14,521 bases of DNA from Salpingoeca rosetta (taxonomy: Eukaryota > Opisthokonta > Choanoflagellata > Craspedida > Salpingoecidae): NCBI RefSeq assembly GCF_000188695.1, contig NW_004754931.1:1543325-1557845 (forward strand), written 5' to 3'. Of this stretch, positions 1 to 8,770 are shown piece by piece (position 1 is the stretch's first letter; each line of letters opens with the position of its first letter). Below the pieces are notes generated by a model that did no database searches, was not told where the DNA came from, and saw only the letters and a program-made list of their open reading frames with translations. The translations under genes and the position numbers were made by a program.

Positions 1-53
1 CTGGCCGTGCAGAGCTGCCGTCGCAGCGAAAGCACATTGGATCGCTCAACCCG

Positions 54-626
54 ATGCCGGCCACCCCTGAGCTGTGGCTGGAGGAGAAGCGGCAGCGCGA
101 TGAGCAGGAGGCAGGCGTGCCACCGCACCTGTGGTTGATCCACGGCAAGCTGTACGACCTCACGGGCTTCATGGACAAGCACCCTGGTGGACCGGAGTGG
201 CTTGAGTTTGTGCGCGGCATGGACTGCACGCTTGAGTTTGAGACGCACCATCTCGACGACGCCAAGGTGCAGCGGCTGCTGGCCAAGTACTACGTCAGGG
301 ACGCCGACCCAGACCGCATCCGTCGCGTGCAGGCGTTCACGTTCAAGTATGACGGCTTCTACAAGACCTTCAAGCGACGTGCACTGCCTGTGATCCGTCA
401 GCATGGGGGCACCCACGGCGGCCGTAAGATGGAGCTTGCATCTGCGTTTGCCATCCTCGTGTGGACCCTCTCCTATACGGCCACCTGCATCACTGGCTCC
501 TTGTTCCTCGCGGCACTCTCAGGTGTGTGCGTGCGTGTGTGTGTGAGTGTGTGTGTATGAGTGTGTGTAACTGTATGAGTGTGTGCGAGTGTGTGTGAGT
601 GTGTGTGTGAGAGACTGTGTGTACAA

Positions 627-668
<42 letters not shown>

Positions 669-979
669 GTCCTTGCGCTGTGTGTTGTCACATGCACACA
701 GACATGCACGAGCGTGGACGACGAGAGTACTCGAGTGTGCAACCCGGGCTGTGACTGACTGACAGCACTCGACCCCCTCGCATACCACGGCGTCGCGCAC
801 GCCCTTTCTGCAGGTGTGTTCTTGTTGGCCATGTTTGGTGTTGGACACAACTACTTTCACCAGCGCAACCACCCGTTTCGCTACGCCATGGACCTTACGT
901 TTGCCGGACACCATCAGTGGCGCATTTCCCACGCCATCAGCCACCACGGACACGCCGTCAGTACACATGGTGTTGTAGG

Positions 980-1015
<36 letters not shown>

Positions 1016-1047
1016 AGTTGTAGTTGTTGTTGTTGTTGTAGTTGTAG

Positions 1048-1117
<70 letters not shown>

Positions 1118-1119
1118 AG

Positions 1120-1163
<44 letters not shown>

Positions 1164-2215
1164 GATTCTGCTGTACATGCGCACGTTTGCACAAGAGTGC
1201 ATACACTTGACGTGTCCCTGCGTGTGGTTCACCAATCACTTGCACCTCTTTTCTTTCACGCACACGACGCGGTGATGCAGAATCTGGACATTGACATCGA
1301 GCTGAGCCAGCTTGAGCCGCTGTCGACGTTCCTGCGCTCCCAGCCCCGCTTCGGCCCCTGGATCTATCTCGCGTATGTTTGTTCGCAGCTGGCTCATCTA
1401 TGCTGGCACCAGCGTGCGGTTGTTGGCCTTTGCACTCACATGCACACACCCACAAACAATTTCATGCACATACACGCTTACGTATTGCACACATATGTAC
1501 ACACATGTACACACACACGTGTTTCATATCACACATGTGCATACACGCATACACGTGACACGCATACACATCCACATGCGTATTTCACACACACACACAC
1601 GCATGCGTGTATGCAGCGCCGTCCCGTACTATCTTGTAGCCGCTCCAATTGACATTGCACGGACGTGGATTGGGCTCATCACGGGCGCAGCGTCGCGCCG
1701 CCCAGAGCAGATCATCCGCATCGCACAGGTGCTTATTGTGTGTGTGTGTGTGCCGTTGTTGTCGCGGGTCGCTTGCTGTTCTCTTGTGTTGACATCTGCA
1801 TGGAGCGCGCATGCGCCACTCGCACGTTCTCACAAGTACAAACACACACATTCTCACACATACACACACACACACATACATATTCTCACACACACACATT
1901 CACATTTGTTCCAACACGAACAGCTGGTGATCCTTATGGCGTGCCAAGGACCGCTGTGGGGCCTGCTGCTGTTTGATGTCATGCACACCTTTGGTGCTCT
2001 TGGCCTCTTCGTCGCCTCCTTTCCCGTCCACCGCACGGAGTACGCCTGGTCCGATGGCTGCCAGTCCGTCGACCCAGACAAACCAGACTTTGGAGAGTGA
2101 GTGCGACGTGTGTGGATTTGGGAGGTTGTGTAAATACGTGTGTGATGTGTATGTGTGTGTGTGATGTGTGTGATGTGTGTGATGTGTGTGATGTGTGTGA
2201 TGTGTGTGATGATGT

Positions 2216-2252
<37 letters not shown>

Positions 2253-2658
2253 ATGCGTATGAGTGGGTGGTGTTCATGAGTGCTTGCGACTTTTGTGCGT
2301 GTGTGTGTGTGTCTGACTGTATCAACATGTACCCGTGAAGTTTGCATTCGGTTGTGCTTTGTGCCATGCCTGTGCACCCGCTCTTCACTGCCCGCAGTTG
2401 AATGCCCCTCTGCTCCTGCCCTCATGTCCACGTTCTCCATCATCGCCACCACCATTGTCGTGATGTACAGACACATTGTCGCTGTGTCGCACGATTACGG
2501 GCTGGACCTCGGGCTGCTCGGGCAGATTTTTCTTGCCGGGTCGTTCAACAACCACATCATCCACCACCTGCTGCCCACGCTTGATCTCTCCAAGCAGCGC
2601 CTCCTCCTCCCGCTCCTCGATGACCTCTGCGCCGAATTCAAGGTGCGCGCACGTGTTT

Positions 2659-2701
<43 letters not shown>

Positions 2702-2807
2702 TTGGACTTAAATGCGGCATTGTTTGAGATGTATGGCACGGTTACACTGTATCATGTGTATTCTTTGACACCATGAATGACTGGGATGTGTGACATGAAC
2801 CACTATG

Positions 2808-2848
<41 letters not shown>

Positions 2849-2995
2849 CTTCGTCGGCACAAGCGGTCGTTTCTGGAGCTGTTTGGGTCGTACGTGCGCG
2901 CGATGCACGTGACAAAGGAGCAGGGCCTCAAGTACCATCCAGACGGACACCAACATGCTGGACGAAATGGCGCCAGTCACAAGAAGACAAACTAG
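54..2995 (+). CDS. Cyt-b5-r: Cytochrome b5-fatty acid desaturase fusion (cytochrome b5-related protein family), 7 exons
   Basis: Exons read: 54-522, 814-956, 1281-1372, 1617-1728, 1924-2096, 2471-2642, 2849-2995; all introns are GT-AG and the 1308 nt give 435 aa. Residues 24-85 are a heme-binding cytochrome b5 domain with HPGG at 43-46 and a second heme-ligand candidate at His65/66. A linker with DGFYKTFKRR follows, then a membrane desaturase with three histidine boxes: HNYFH (168-172), HAISHH (196-201) and HIIHH (358-362). Such proteins bind two irons and desaturate or hydroxylate acyl chains in the ER, with electrons from the fused cytochrome b5. The third box starts with His rather than the Gln usual in front-end desaturases, and overall layout and length resemble the insect cytochrome b5-related protein, whose substrate is not settled. 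The frame is open back to base 3 and bases 7-12 look like an acceptor (gtgcag), so an upstream exon may be missing and Met54 may not be the true start. Confidence 0.85.
523..813 (+). repeat. Degenerate (GT)n tract in intron 1 of the desaturase gene
   Basis: The donor CAG|GTGTGTG runs straight into about 140 nt of GT-rich repeat (523-667) broken by single changes. The rest of the intron is unique sequence ending in tttctgcag. Splicing is phase 1 and rebuilds a Gly codon. Confidence 0.85.
981..1164 (+). repeat. (GTT)n trinucleotide array in desaturase intron 2
   Basis: About 184 nt of GTT repeat with a few GTA interruptions and one tttaag break near 1114. It fills much of intron 2 (957-1280). 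The homopolymer reading frames over it (Leu, Val or Cys on +; Asn or Gln on -) are artefacts, since the flanking exons join in phase 0 across it. Confidence 0.9.
1438..1614 (+). repeat. Degenerate AC-rich tract in desaturase intron 3
   Basis: Imperfect ACAC/ATAC sequence fills the intron (1373-1616) up to the acceptor gtgtatgcag. The donor is a strong GTATGT. Confidence 0.75.
1736..1912 (+). repeat. Paired (GT)n ... (AC)n tracts in desaturase intron 4
   Basis: Intron 4 (1729-1923) has a short (GT) run at about 1737-1752, next to the donor, and AC-rich sequence at 1841-1912, next to the acceptor. The two are reverse-complementary in the transcript. Confidence 0.8.
2141..2252 (+). repeat. 9-bp TGTGTGATG minisatellite plus (GT)n in desaturase intron 5
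   Basis: About six near-perfect copies of a TGTGTGATG-type unit (roughly 2153-2215) are followed by a pure (TG) run up to 2252. Intron 5 is 2097-2470, with donor GTGAGT and acceptor gatgtacag. Confidence 0.85.
2660..2847 (+). repeat. (GT)20 and (AC)17 at opposite ends of desaturase intron 6
   Basis: 2660-2700 is a pure GT run shortly after the donor AAG|GTGCGC. 2813-2847 is a pure AC run that continues directly into the acceptor AG, leaving no pyrimidine tract. The two runs are reverse complements and could pair as a stem of about 35 bp across the intron (2643-2848). Confidence 0.9.
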
Positions 2996-3371
2996 AAACC
3001 ACACACACACACACACACATACACACACACACACACACAACACACACACACACACACACACACACAAAGACATGCGTGTCCAAGCGCCCTCCAGCACATT
3101 TGCTCGTGTCGCGTAGCTCTGCCTACGACCCATTCATTTACCCACGTTAGATGCTGTCAACCGTGTGAACACACCGCCACTGCCTGCCTGATTGCCTGCC
3201 TGTTCCTGATATTCCCTGCCCACTCGTGTGCTGTCTGTTACTCTCCATCCGCCAAGTAAATCATCAAATCGCCATGACGATGCCGGTGGCCAATTACCAA
3301 CACAGCAGCCGAAGTCAGCACTGCCGTGTATCGCAGATGTGGTGGTTGCTGCTGACAACGACGATATTCCG
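2996..3371. other. Convergent 3' intergenic region
   Basis: This lies between the stop codons of the desaturase (+) and the polyQ gene (-). It starts with an AC-rich array (3001-3066) and continues as unique sequence. I see no AATAAA on either strand, no RNA gene and no convincing exon. The polyQ gene could continue here if its terminal CAG|GTGTAG is really a donor. Confidence 0.6.
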
Positions 3372-4505
3372 CTACACCTGCGAGAGGGTCAGGGAGGCGT
3401 CTTCGCCGTGGTCAATCTGTTGGCACAGGCCCTTGATCAGCGACTCGACAGCCTGCATCGCCGCGGGGTTGACGTGTTGTGGCTGCTGCTTGTTGTGCTC
3501 TGACTGCTGCGCGTGTAGGTGTGGTGCACGTGCTGTGGTGCCACGGTTGCCCGATCGTCCTGCCTCATCACTCTGGCTTGGCGTCTTGCGTTGCGCGTTA
3601 CCACCTCGGTCATCACTGCCGGTAGATGCGGATGACACCGTGCTTGATGCCGAGCTTGTCTTGCGTGAAGCCACAGCCACGCTGCTGTTGTTGTTCCTGC
3701 TGTCACTGGCACTCGTGGTGTTGGCCGAATTCTGACGTGTATGCTTGCTTGAAGACGCGGGCTGATGTTTGGTGGCAGTGCTGCTTATGGTGTGGTGGTG
3801 CTTGCAACTTCTGCTGCTGCTTGTGTTGTTGCTGTGGAGCTCTTGATTACGGCTGGGATGGCTTTTCCGACTCGTGGTCGAGGGCGCAGCGTGACTTGAG
3901 GAGGAGCGAGCAGTGCTTCGGTTCCCATCAGCGTCGGTTGACCGACGGTGTGCGGAAGCCGTGTTTTCAGGGTAAGGGGATGGGCGCATGCTCCGTGAAC
4001 GCTCATGTTGCGTGGAATGACTCCGTTTCCTGCGTTGCTGCTGTTGCTGCTGATGCTGCTGCTGTTGCGGTTGTTGTCGCTGTTGCTGTTGTTGTCGCTG
4101 CTGTTGTTGCGGTTGTTGTCGCTGTTGCTGTTGTTGTCGCTGCTGTTGTTGTCGATGCCGTTGCCGGTGCTCCTCCTCACCGTTTCCGTGATGTGATTGA
4201 GCAAGTTTGGGCCTTTGTGCTGGTGGCTCGGTGAAGTCATCCATATCATTGTCAACCCACATGTCGTCGCCATAATCATCATCATCATCATCATCGTCGT
4301 CGTCGTCGTCGTCATCCTCTCGCCTGCGATGGCGGTGTTTGTGTTGATTCGTGGGACGATGGCGTGCTTCTTTTGTTGCTGAACTTGCGGCATCTTGGCC
4401 GTCATGCGAAGTTGCATGCGTGGTCGCCGCTGATCCTTCTTCCTTGTCACCATCGCCGCCGGTGACGGGAAACGTCTCCAGCCCGTACCGAAGAAGACGA
4501 AACAT
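3372..4505 (-). CDS. PolyQ/polyD low-complexity protein, function unknown
   Basis: Single open frame of 377 aa from the Met at 4505. I do not recognise a family. The N-terminus (MFRLLRYGLETFPV) and the C-terminal helix-like end (AMQAVESLIKGLCQQ) have ordinary composition. Between them lie a His/Arg-rich basic patch (about 55-62), a run of 14 Asp (64-77), a region with DNDMDDF, a Gln/Arg/His-rich stretch (about 108-152) and a long Ser/Thr/Arg/Asn-rich tail. The basic patches could be nuclear localisation signals; a nuclear or transcription-related role is inference from composition. The minus frame is preferred because it is long, open and hydrophilic, while the plus frames give Cys/Val/Leu-rich nonsense. 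An in-frame Met at 4760 would add 85 Pro/Cys-rich residues and seems less likely. The end reads CAG-GTG-stop, which also fits an exon-donor boundary, so a further 3' exon is possible. Confidence 0.6.
   Translation of the reverse strand: MFRLLRYGLETFPVTGGDGDKEEGSAATTHATSHDGQDAASSATKEARHRPTNQHKHRHRRREDDDDDDDDDDDDDDYGDDMWVDNDMDDFTEPPAQRPKLAQSHHGNGEEEHRQRHRQQQQRQQQQQRQQPQQQQRQQQQQRQQPQQQQHQQQQQQRRKRSHSTQHERSRSMRPSPYPENTASAHRRSTDADGNRSTARSSSSHAAPSTTSRKSHPSRNQELHSNNTSSSRSCKHHHTISSTATKHQPASSSKHTRQNSANTTSASDSRNNNSSVAVASRKTSSASSTVSSASTGSDDRGGNAQRKTPSQSDEAGRSGNRGTTARAPHLHAQQSEHNKQQPQHVNPAAMQAVESLIKGLCQQIDHGEDASLTLSQV
4035..4160 (-). repeat. CAG/CAA repeat coding for the Q-rich tract
   Basis: On the minus strand, mixed CAG and CAA codons with interspersed CGA/CGG/CCG/CAT codons encode Gln runs of 4-6. 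Two longer blocks read nearly the same (QQQQRQQQQQRQQP), which suggests internal duplication as well as slippage. Confidence 0.8.
4270..4314 (-). repeat. GAT/GAC repeat coding for 14 consecutive Asp
   Basis: On the minus strand this reads as a block of GAC codons followed by a block of GAT codons, which points to two rounds of repeat expansion kept in frame. Confidence 0.8.
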
Positions 4506-4978
4506 GCCGGGGGGACTTGGAAGGAGAGGTGGAAGCGTGTGGGGTGGGCTGGGGTGTCTTGTTCGGTGTTGACTGGCTGGCTGGAGGTTGCGGACAGACA
4601 CAAAACAACAGACAGCGGGCGCCGCGCAAAATTTGAATTGCGCCGTTGTGGTTGGTTGTTGTGTTCGGGGACACAACAGCCAAGATGCAAGACAAGCGAG
4701 CGGCTGCGTACGTGAGGGGATGGGGATGGATGGAAGCGGCGTGAAAGGAGGGATGTTCAATCAAGATGGGGAGTTTGGCGTGGTCGCATACATTTCCCCC
4801 CCCCCCCTCGTCACAGAGTCAAGCGCAAGAGCAGGTAATACGAACGACAGAACGAAGAAAGAGTGTCCGTCGAGCGACTTTGACCAGACAACAACACAAC
4901 ACAACTGCGTGAACGACTGAACCTCAACCAGTCAACCCTGACTCAGCAACCCCCACGACACCTTTCGAGGATAGCAAG
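4506..4978. other. Divergent intergenic region, candidate shared promoter
   Basis: 473 bp lie between two start codons that face away from each other (polyQ gene on -, small membrane protein on +). It holds a C10 run at about 4798-4807 and an A/C-rich segment at 4880-4915. I see no clear TATA box or other core element. If the start at 4760 is used for the polyQ gene, the region shrinks to about 218 bp. Confidence 0.5.
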
Positions 4979-5536
4979 ATGACGAACAGCAACAAGAACA
5001 GTGCCAGCACATCGGGTACAGGTGAAATGGTAGCCACAGAGCCTGCTGATGGCGTATATTTTCGGCATGGGAGCGCAAACAAAGAAGGCGTGTCTCGCCG
5101 ACGACAGTGGATCTATCTTGGGCCCGTGGTGGCCGCCCCGCTCACACACATCTGCGTCACTCTCTACCGAAAGGTGTGCGTGTGTGTGTGTGTATACATG
5201 TAGGGGTTTGTACACCTGTATGTGTGTGTGTGTGTGTGTGCGTGTGTATGTGTGATGCGCAACATTCTGGACACACCGCTCACCCCCATGTCCCCACCAC
5301 ACTTCGTTTTGCTGCCTCTTGACCAGACGCCAAAGAAGTGGCGCCCGTGGATGGCGTGGGGTGGCGTGGGTGGCCTGTCGTTTCTCGCCGTGGCCAACCG
5401 CCTCGTCCTCATGTACCACGCCGGATACCCATGCGAGGACCACATCGACGTTAGCAAGCGCCTCGTGCGCGCAGGCGAAGAGCAGCCCGAAACAGCCGTC
5501 GGCGTCGCCAAAGACATTATCAAGCATTCCATCTAA
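4979..5536 (+). CDS. Small protein with two predicted membrane spans, 2 exons, function unknown
   Basis: Exons 4979-5173 and 5327-5536, phase 0 junction, 134 aa. Intron 5174-5326 starts AAG|GTGTGC inside a GT repeat and ends gaccag. Residues 1-40 are polar (Ser/Thr/Asn-rich), followed by RRRQW and a hydrophobic segment (about 44-62). A short basic loop (YRKTPKKWRPW) leads to a second hydrophobic segment (about 73-94), then a charged C-terminal helix (DVSKRLVRAGEEQ) ending DIIKHSI. This suggests a hairpin membrane protein with a Lys/Arg-rich turn. I recognise no family. Size and layout would suit a mitochondrial or ER assembly factor, but that is speculation. The Met at 4979 is the first in this frame of the exon and follows an A/C-rich leader. 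Confidence 0.65.
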
Positions 5537-5984
5537 GGACCAAAGTGCAGCTCAGTGTGTGTGTGTGTGTGCAACTCTGGGGAGGTGCATGTGTTGGTGA
5601 GCTGCCGCCACGCCTGAGGAGAGGGCTCCCTGTGGCGATGCTGTGATACGTGTTTTCCTTTCTGCTTTGTCCTGTGTCAGGCAGACCTTGTCCGCATCTG
5701 CTGCGTTACTGTACTGCAGCCATTCTGACTGGACAGAAGCAACTGCTCGCTGCTGGTCACTGCTCTGTTTTGTTTGCTGCTGTCACTTTGCTTGCTGGTT
5801 GGACGAAGTGAGAACTTGTTTACTCGTGTGGACTCGTGGGTGCAATGTGGATCGTTGCACGTTCGCCGTTTGCAGTAAACGGCGTGCGAACTTGCGCTTG
5901 ATGAATGGAATCACCTGCACATACACAATCACACACACAGCGCCATGGATGAATGTGTGTACGTGTACGTGCATGTGTGTGCAG
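5537..5984. other. Convergent 3' intergenic region
   Basis: This lies between the stop of the small membrane protein (+) and the stop of the dipeptidase (-). It contains a short (GT) run at 5553-5572, T/G-rich unique sequence and a few ACAC units near 5930. Plus-strand frames across it are Cys/Leu-rich and unconvincing. I see no RNA gene. Confidence 0.6.
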
Positions 5985-7034
5985 TTACACCTTGGGCTTC
6001 TTGGGTGCTGGGTCTGCTTGCTCAGCAGCTGCGGCCTTCTTCGCTTCTTCTTGCAGAAAGCTCACGTCATCGCCAACAGCAAACGTCTGCATGTCCTGTG
6101 AATTGTGTGTGTGTGTGTGCGTGTGTGTGTGTGTGTGCGTGTGTGGGTGTGTATGTGTGTATGTGTGTATGTGTGTATGTGTGTATGTGCGTGTGCGTGT
6201 GTGCGCACTCCTGGTCCCAACACAATTGACACAGTATGCGGGCGTCCAGCATGCGAGGTCACCTCCTTTCACAACGCCGCCATCACCAACACCACTGTGT
6301 CATTCCTGACACACGACCACATACTTTGCCATGGAGAAACACGCGAATCGGCAGGTTCTTTCCCTCAACCGTCCACTTGTCGCCTGCAGCGTTGCGATGG
6401 TCATGGCGATGGTAGTGGCGATGGTGGTGGTGACACAAGTGGTGGCGGTGAGGTGGTGGAGAGTGTGTTGAGTGGGCGTCATGTGGCAAACGTGTCCCCA
6501 ATGCATGATGGGACGAGTGAATACCTTCCACATGAAGAATGGTCCCTTCCGGCAGCGCTGTCAAACACACACACACACACACATGCATACACAGGAGAAC
6601 ATGGGTAATTGTGAGGGAAGAGGAACTTGTGGCCTCCCTTCATCTTCAGATGTGCGGTTATTACGCAATACTACCCCATCGCAGTTCACGACACGGCGTA
6701 CCGAGCACTGGTGTTGTGTTGTCCTCCAGAAACTGCTCAAGCCGCTCGCGCCTTGTATGACAACAGCACGCGCATGCATGCAGGCAGCGCGTGAATCATC
6801 GGGAAGCCAGTGGTGGAGGAGGTTCACGCACGCGCGCATAGAGAGACACGAAGACGGGGACGCACGAATGCACTCTCACACACACATTTACCTTGTCTCG
6901 CCCTTGTGGGTGCTGTTAGGGTCTGGCTCCAGGTAGTGTGGGTTGATCTGCACATGCGTAGAGCGTGTATCGCCCATGACTTGACTGCTCGGACTGGCAA
7001 AGGCAGGCGTCGTGCCCTTATCCAAGGGACAAGT

Positions 7035-7130
<96 letters not shown>

Positions 7131-7165
7131 GCACACACACATACATACATACATACATACATACA

Positions 7166-7199
<34 letters not shown>

Positions 7200-8600
7200 G
7201 AGACGACACCACCGACCTGGATGGGGACGAGGGCGAGGGCCTCAAACGAGGGTGGCTGGACGATGGGCATATCATTGGTGGTGCGGATGGACTTGCAGGC
7301 CACGTTGGTGCCGGCGCTCGCCCCCATGTACGGCATGCCCCCAGCGACACGCGCGCGAATGGCGTCAACCACCTGTCGACGAGAGAGGAGGAGGGGAGGG
7401 TGTGTGATAGCGCTCGATGGTGCATGTGTAGAACGCAAGGCGGGAAGTCGATTGCACCTCACATTGTGGGAGGCAGCAGGGGCCACCTGTGTTACAGTTG
7501 AACATACGTTGTGCTTGTAGAGCAAGTTGAGCAGGCGGAAGGTGTTGCCGCCACCAACGAAGATGCTCTCTGCTTCATTCTGCACGATGTGCGTGCGTGC
7601 GTGCGTGTGCGTGTGTGTAGGTAACGTGAGCTCGTGACTTGCGCAAACCCATGCTCTGCATCCAGTGACATCGAAAACAGAGGCGCAGGCTGATACCTTG
7701 CATGATGACACTCACCACAGCGGCAATCTTGTCGTCGCACTCGTGCAGGCCCTTCACGTCTGTCACAGGCGGGTTTGCAAGAGAGACATCGCACGGAGTG
7801 TGAGGGCATTGTCATTCTGTCCTGAATTGCTTCGCACATCACTGCGGTTGTCGTCAAGTCGCTCACCAAAGCCCATCAGTTTGAAGCGGTCCCTCGCCTT
7901 GGCCGTGTATGCATCACAGTCCTGGTCGCCAACGCATCCCAGTAAGAAGTGTGGGCGTGTGGGTGTGCATGCGCGCGTTTGAGGGATGAGCGCATGCAAG
8001 GACAGCACAACAGCAAGTCGGAGACAAGTCTTGCATGCAGAGACAGAGACAGAGACAGAGAGACAGACAGAGAGACAGACAGAGAGAGATATACAGACAG
8101 ACAGATAGAGAGACAGAGAGAGACAGACAGACAGAGAGACATGGACACAGACACACAGACAGAGTAGGTGATGTGGTATTCTGCAAAGATGGTGGTCGTA
8201 CCTTGAGTGCAAATGGGATGAACAGGACCGATGAGACGTTGCTGGCCTTGAGGAATGTCGTCATGGCCTCCGCACAATGGTCCAAGTACCCTGTAGGGTG
8301 CGTCCTGCATACGGCACACGGCGACACGGCGACACGGCGACTCGTTCTGCGTGAATGTCGTTGCACGCACCCTTCGGCACACATACATGCACGCACGCAC
8401 ACACAGCCACACACACAGACACACACACAGACACACACAGACACACACAGACACACACAGACACACGTGCAGGCACACATGCAGACACACGCACACACAT
8501 ATGCAGACACACAGACACAGACACACACACACACACGCTTGATGCTGGCTTACGTGCTGTTGCTGATGAGCAAGCAGCGGGGTGCAACCTTGCCAGCCAT
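5985..8600 (-). CDS. pepE: Peptidase S51, alpha-aspartyl dipeptidase (PepE type), 11 exons
   Basis: Exons in transcript order: 8600-8554, 8304-8202, 7921-7867, 7759-7716, 7579-7508, 7372-7217, 6947-6892, 6751-6702, 6557-6525, 6383-6325, 6095-5985; 786 nt, 261 aa. This family hydrolyses dipeptides with N-terminal Asp, normally in the cytosol. Family landmarks in order: LLISNST at the N-terminus, [25 protein letters not shown] (91-97), GASAG with nucleophile Ser126, [15 protein letters not shown] with His163, HKGETR, and LPEG with Glu198. The spacings Ser-His 37 and His-Glu 35 equal those of bacterial PepE (Ser120, His157, Glu192), which strongly supports the exon joins. The C-terminal Ala/Lys-rich tail ([18 protein letters not shown]) extends past the catalytic core. 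The Met at 8600 is 10 residues before the conserved LLISNST. All introns are GT-AG. Seven exons are under 60 nt. Confidence 0.93.
6104..6210. repeat. (GT)n/(GTAT)n tract in dipeptidase intron 10
   Basis: In the transcript (minus strand) this is an AC/ATAC tract ending about 8 nt before the acceptor attcacag of the last exon, in place of a normal pyrimidine tract. Intron 10 is 6096-6324. Confidence 0.85.
6565..6582. repeat. (AC)9, read as (GT)9-TTT at the acceptor of dipeptidase exon 9
   Basis: On the minus strand (GT)9 is followed by TTTGACAG and then the 33-nt exon 9. This is a UG-repeat plus short U-run directly at a 3' splice site. Confidence 0.9.
7036..7195. repeat. Compound (AC)n-(ACAT)14 microsatellite in dipeptidase intron 6
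   Basis: 7036-7138 is AC repeat with AAGC interruptions, followed by about 14 perfect ACAT units (7139-7194). In the transcript it reads (ATGT)n then (GT)n, close after the donor CAG|GTCGGT of intron 6 (6948-7216). Confidence 0.95.
8037..8164. repeat. AGAC/AGAG purine-type repeat in dipeptidase intron 2
   Basis: Imperfect ACAG/AGAG/ACAGAC units. In the transcript (minus) this is a run of CUGUCUCU type lying mid-intron (intron 2 is 7922-8201). Confidence 0.85.
8378..8536. repeat. AC-rich repeat with AGACACAC units in dipeptidase intron 1
   Basis: AC dinucleotides with a higher-order 10-bp period (AGACACACAC) at about 8418-8465. In the transcript it is a GT/GTCT tract starting about 17 nt after the donor GTAAGC of intron 1 (8305-8553). 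Just upstream of exon 2, three tandem GGCGACACG-like units lie at 8319-8340. Confidence 0.85.
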
Positions 8601-8654
8601 CGTGGTGTCTTCTTTTGATATTGGGTGGTGGTCAGTGGACGCCGCGAAATTCAA

Positions 8655-8770
<116 letters not shown>

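Noticed and set aside
816..1165. Poly-Val, poly-Leu, poly-Cys, poly-Asn and poly-Gln frames
   Set aside because: Readings of the GTT array in intron 2 of the desaturase; only the 814-956 part of one frame is a true exon.
2398..2470. Upstream acceptor cccgcag at 2397 for desaturase exon 6, which would add a hydrophobic segment
   Set aside because: It needs a phase 1 donor, but the clear donor GTGAGT at 2097 is phase 2. The acceptor at 2470 fits the phase, and joins DFGE to H in the spacing expected before the third histidine box.
3626..4234. Plus-strand frame rich in Cys, Ala and Val opposite the polyQ gene
   Set aside because: It is the mirror of the Gln/Asp-coding minus strand; its composition is implausible for a protein.
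7036..7195. CRISPR-like array
   Set aside because: Units are 2 and 4 bp with no spacers; this is a plain microsatellite in a eukaryotic intron.
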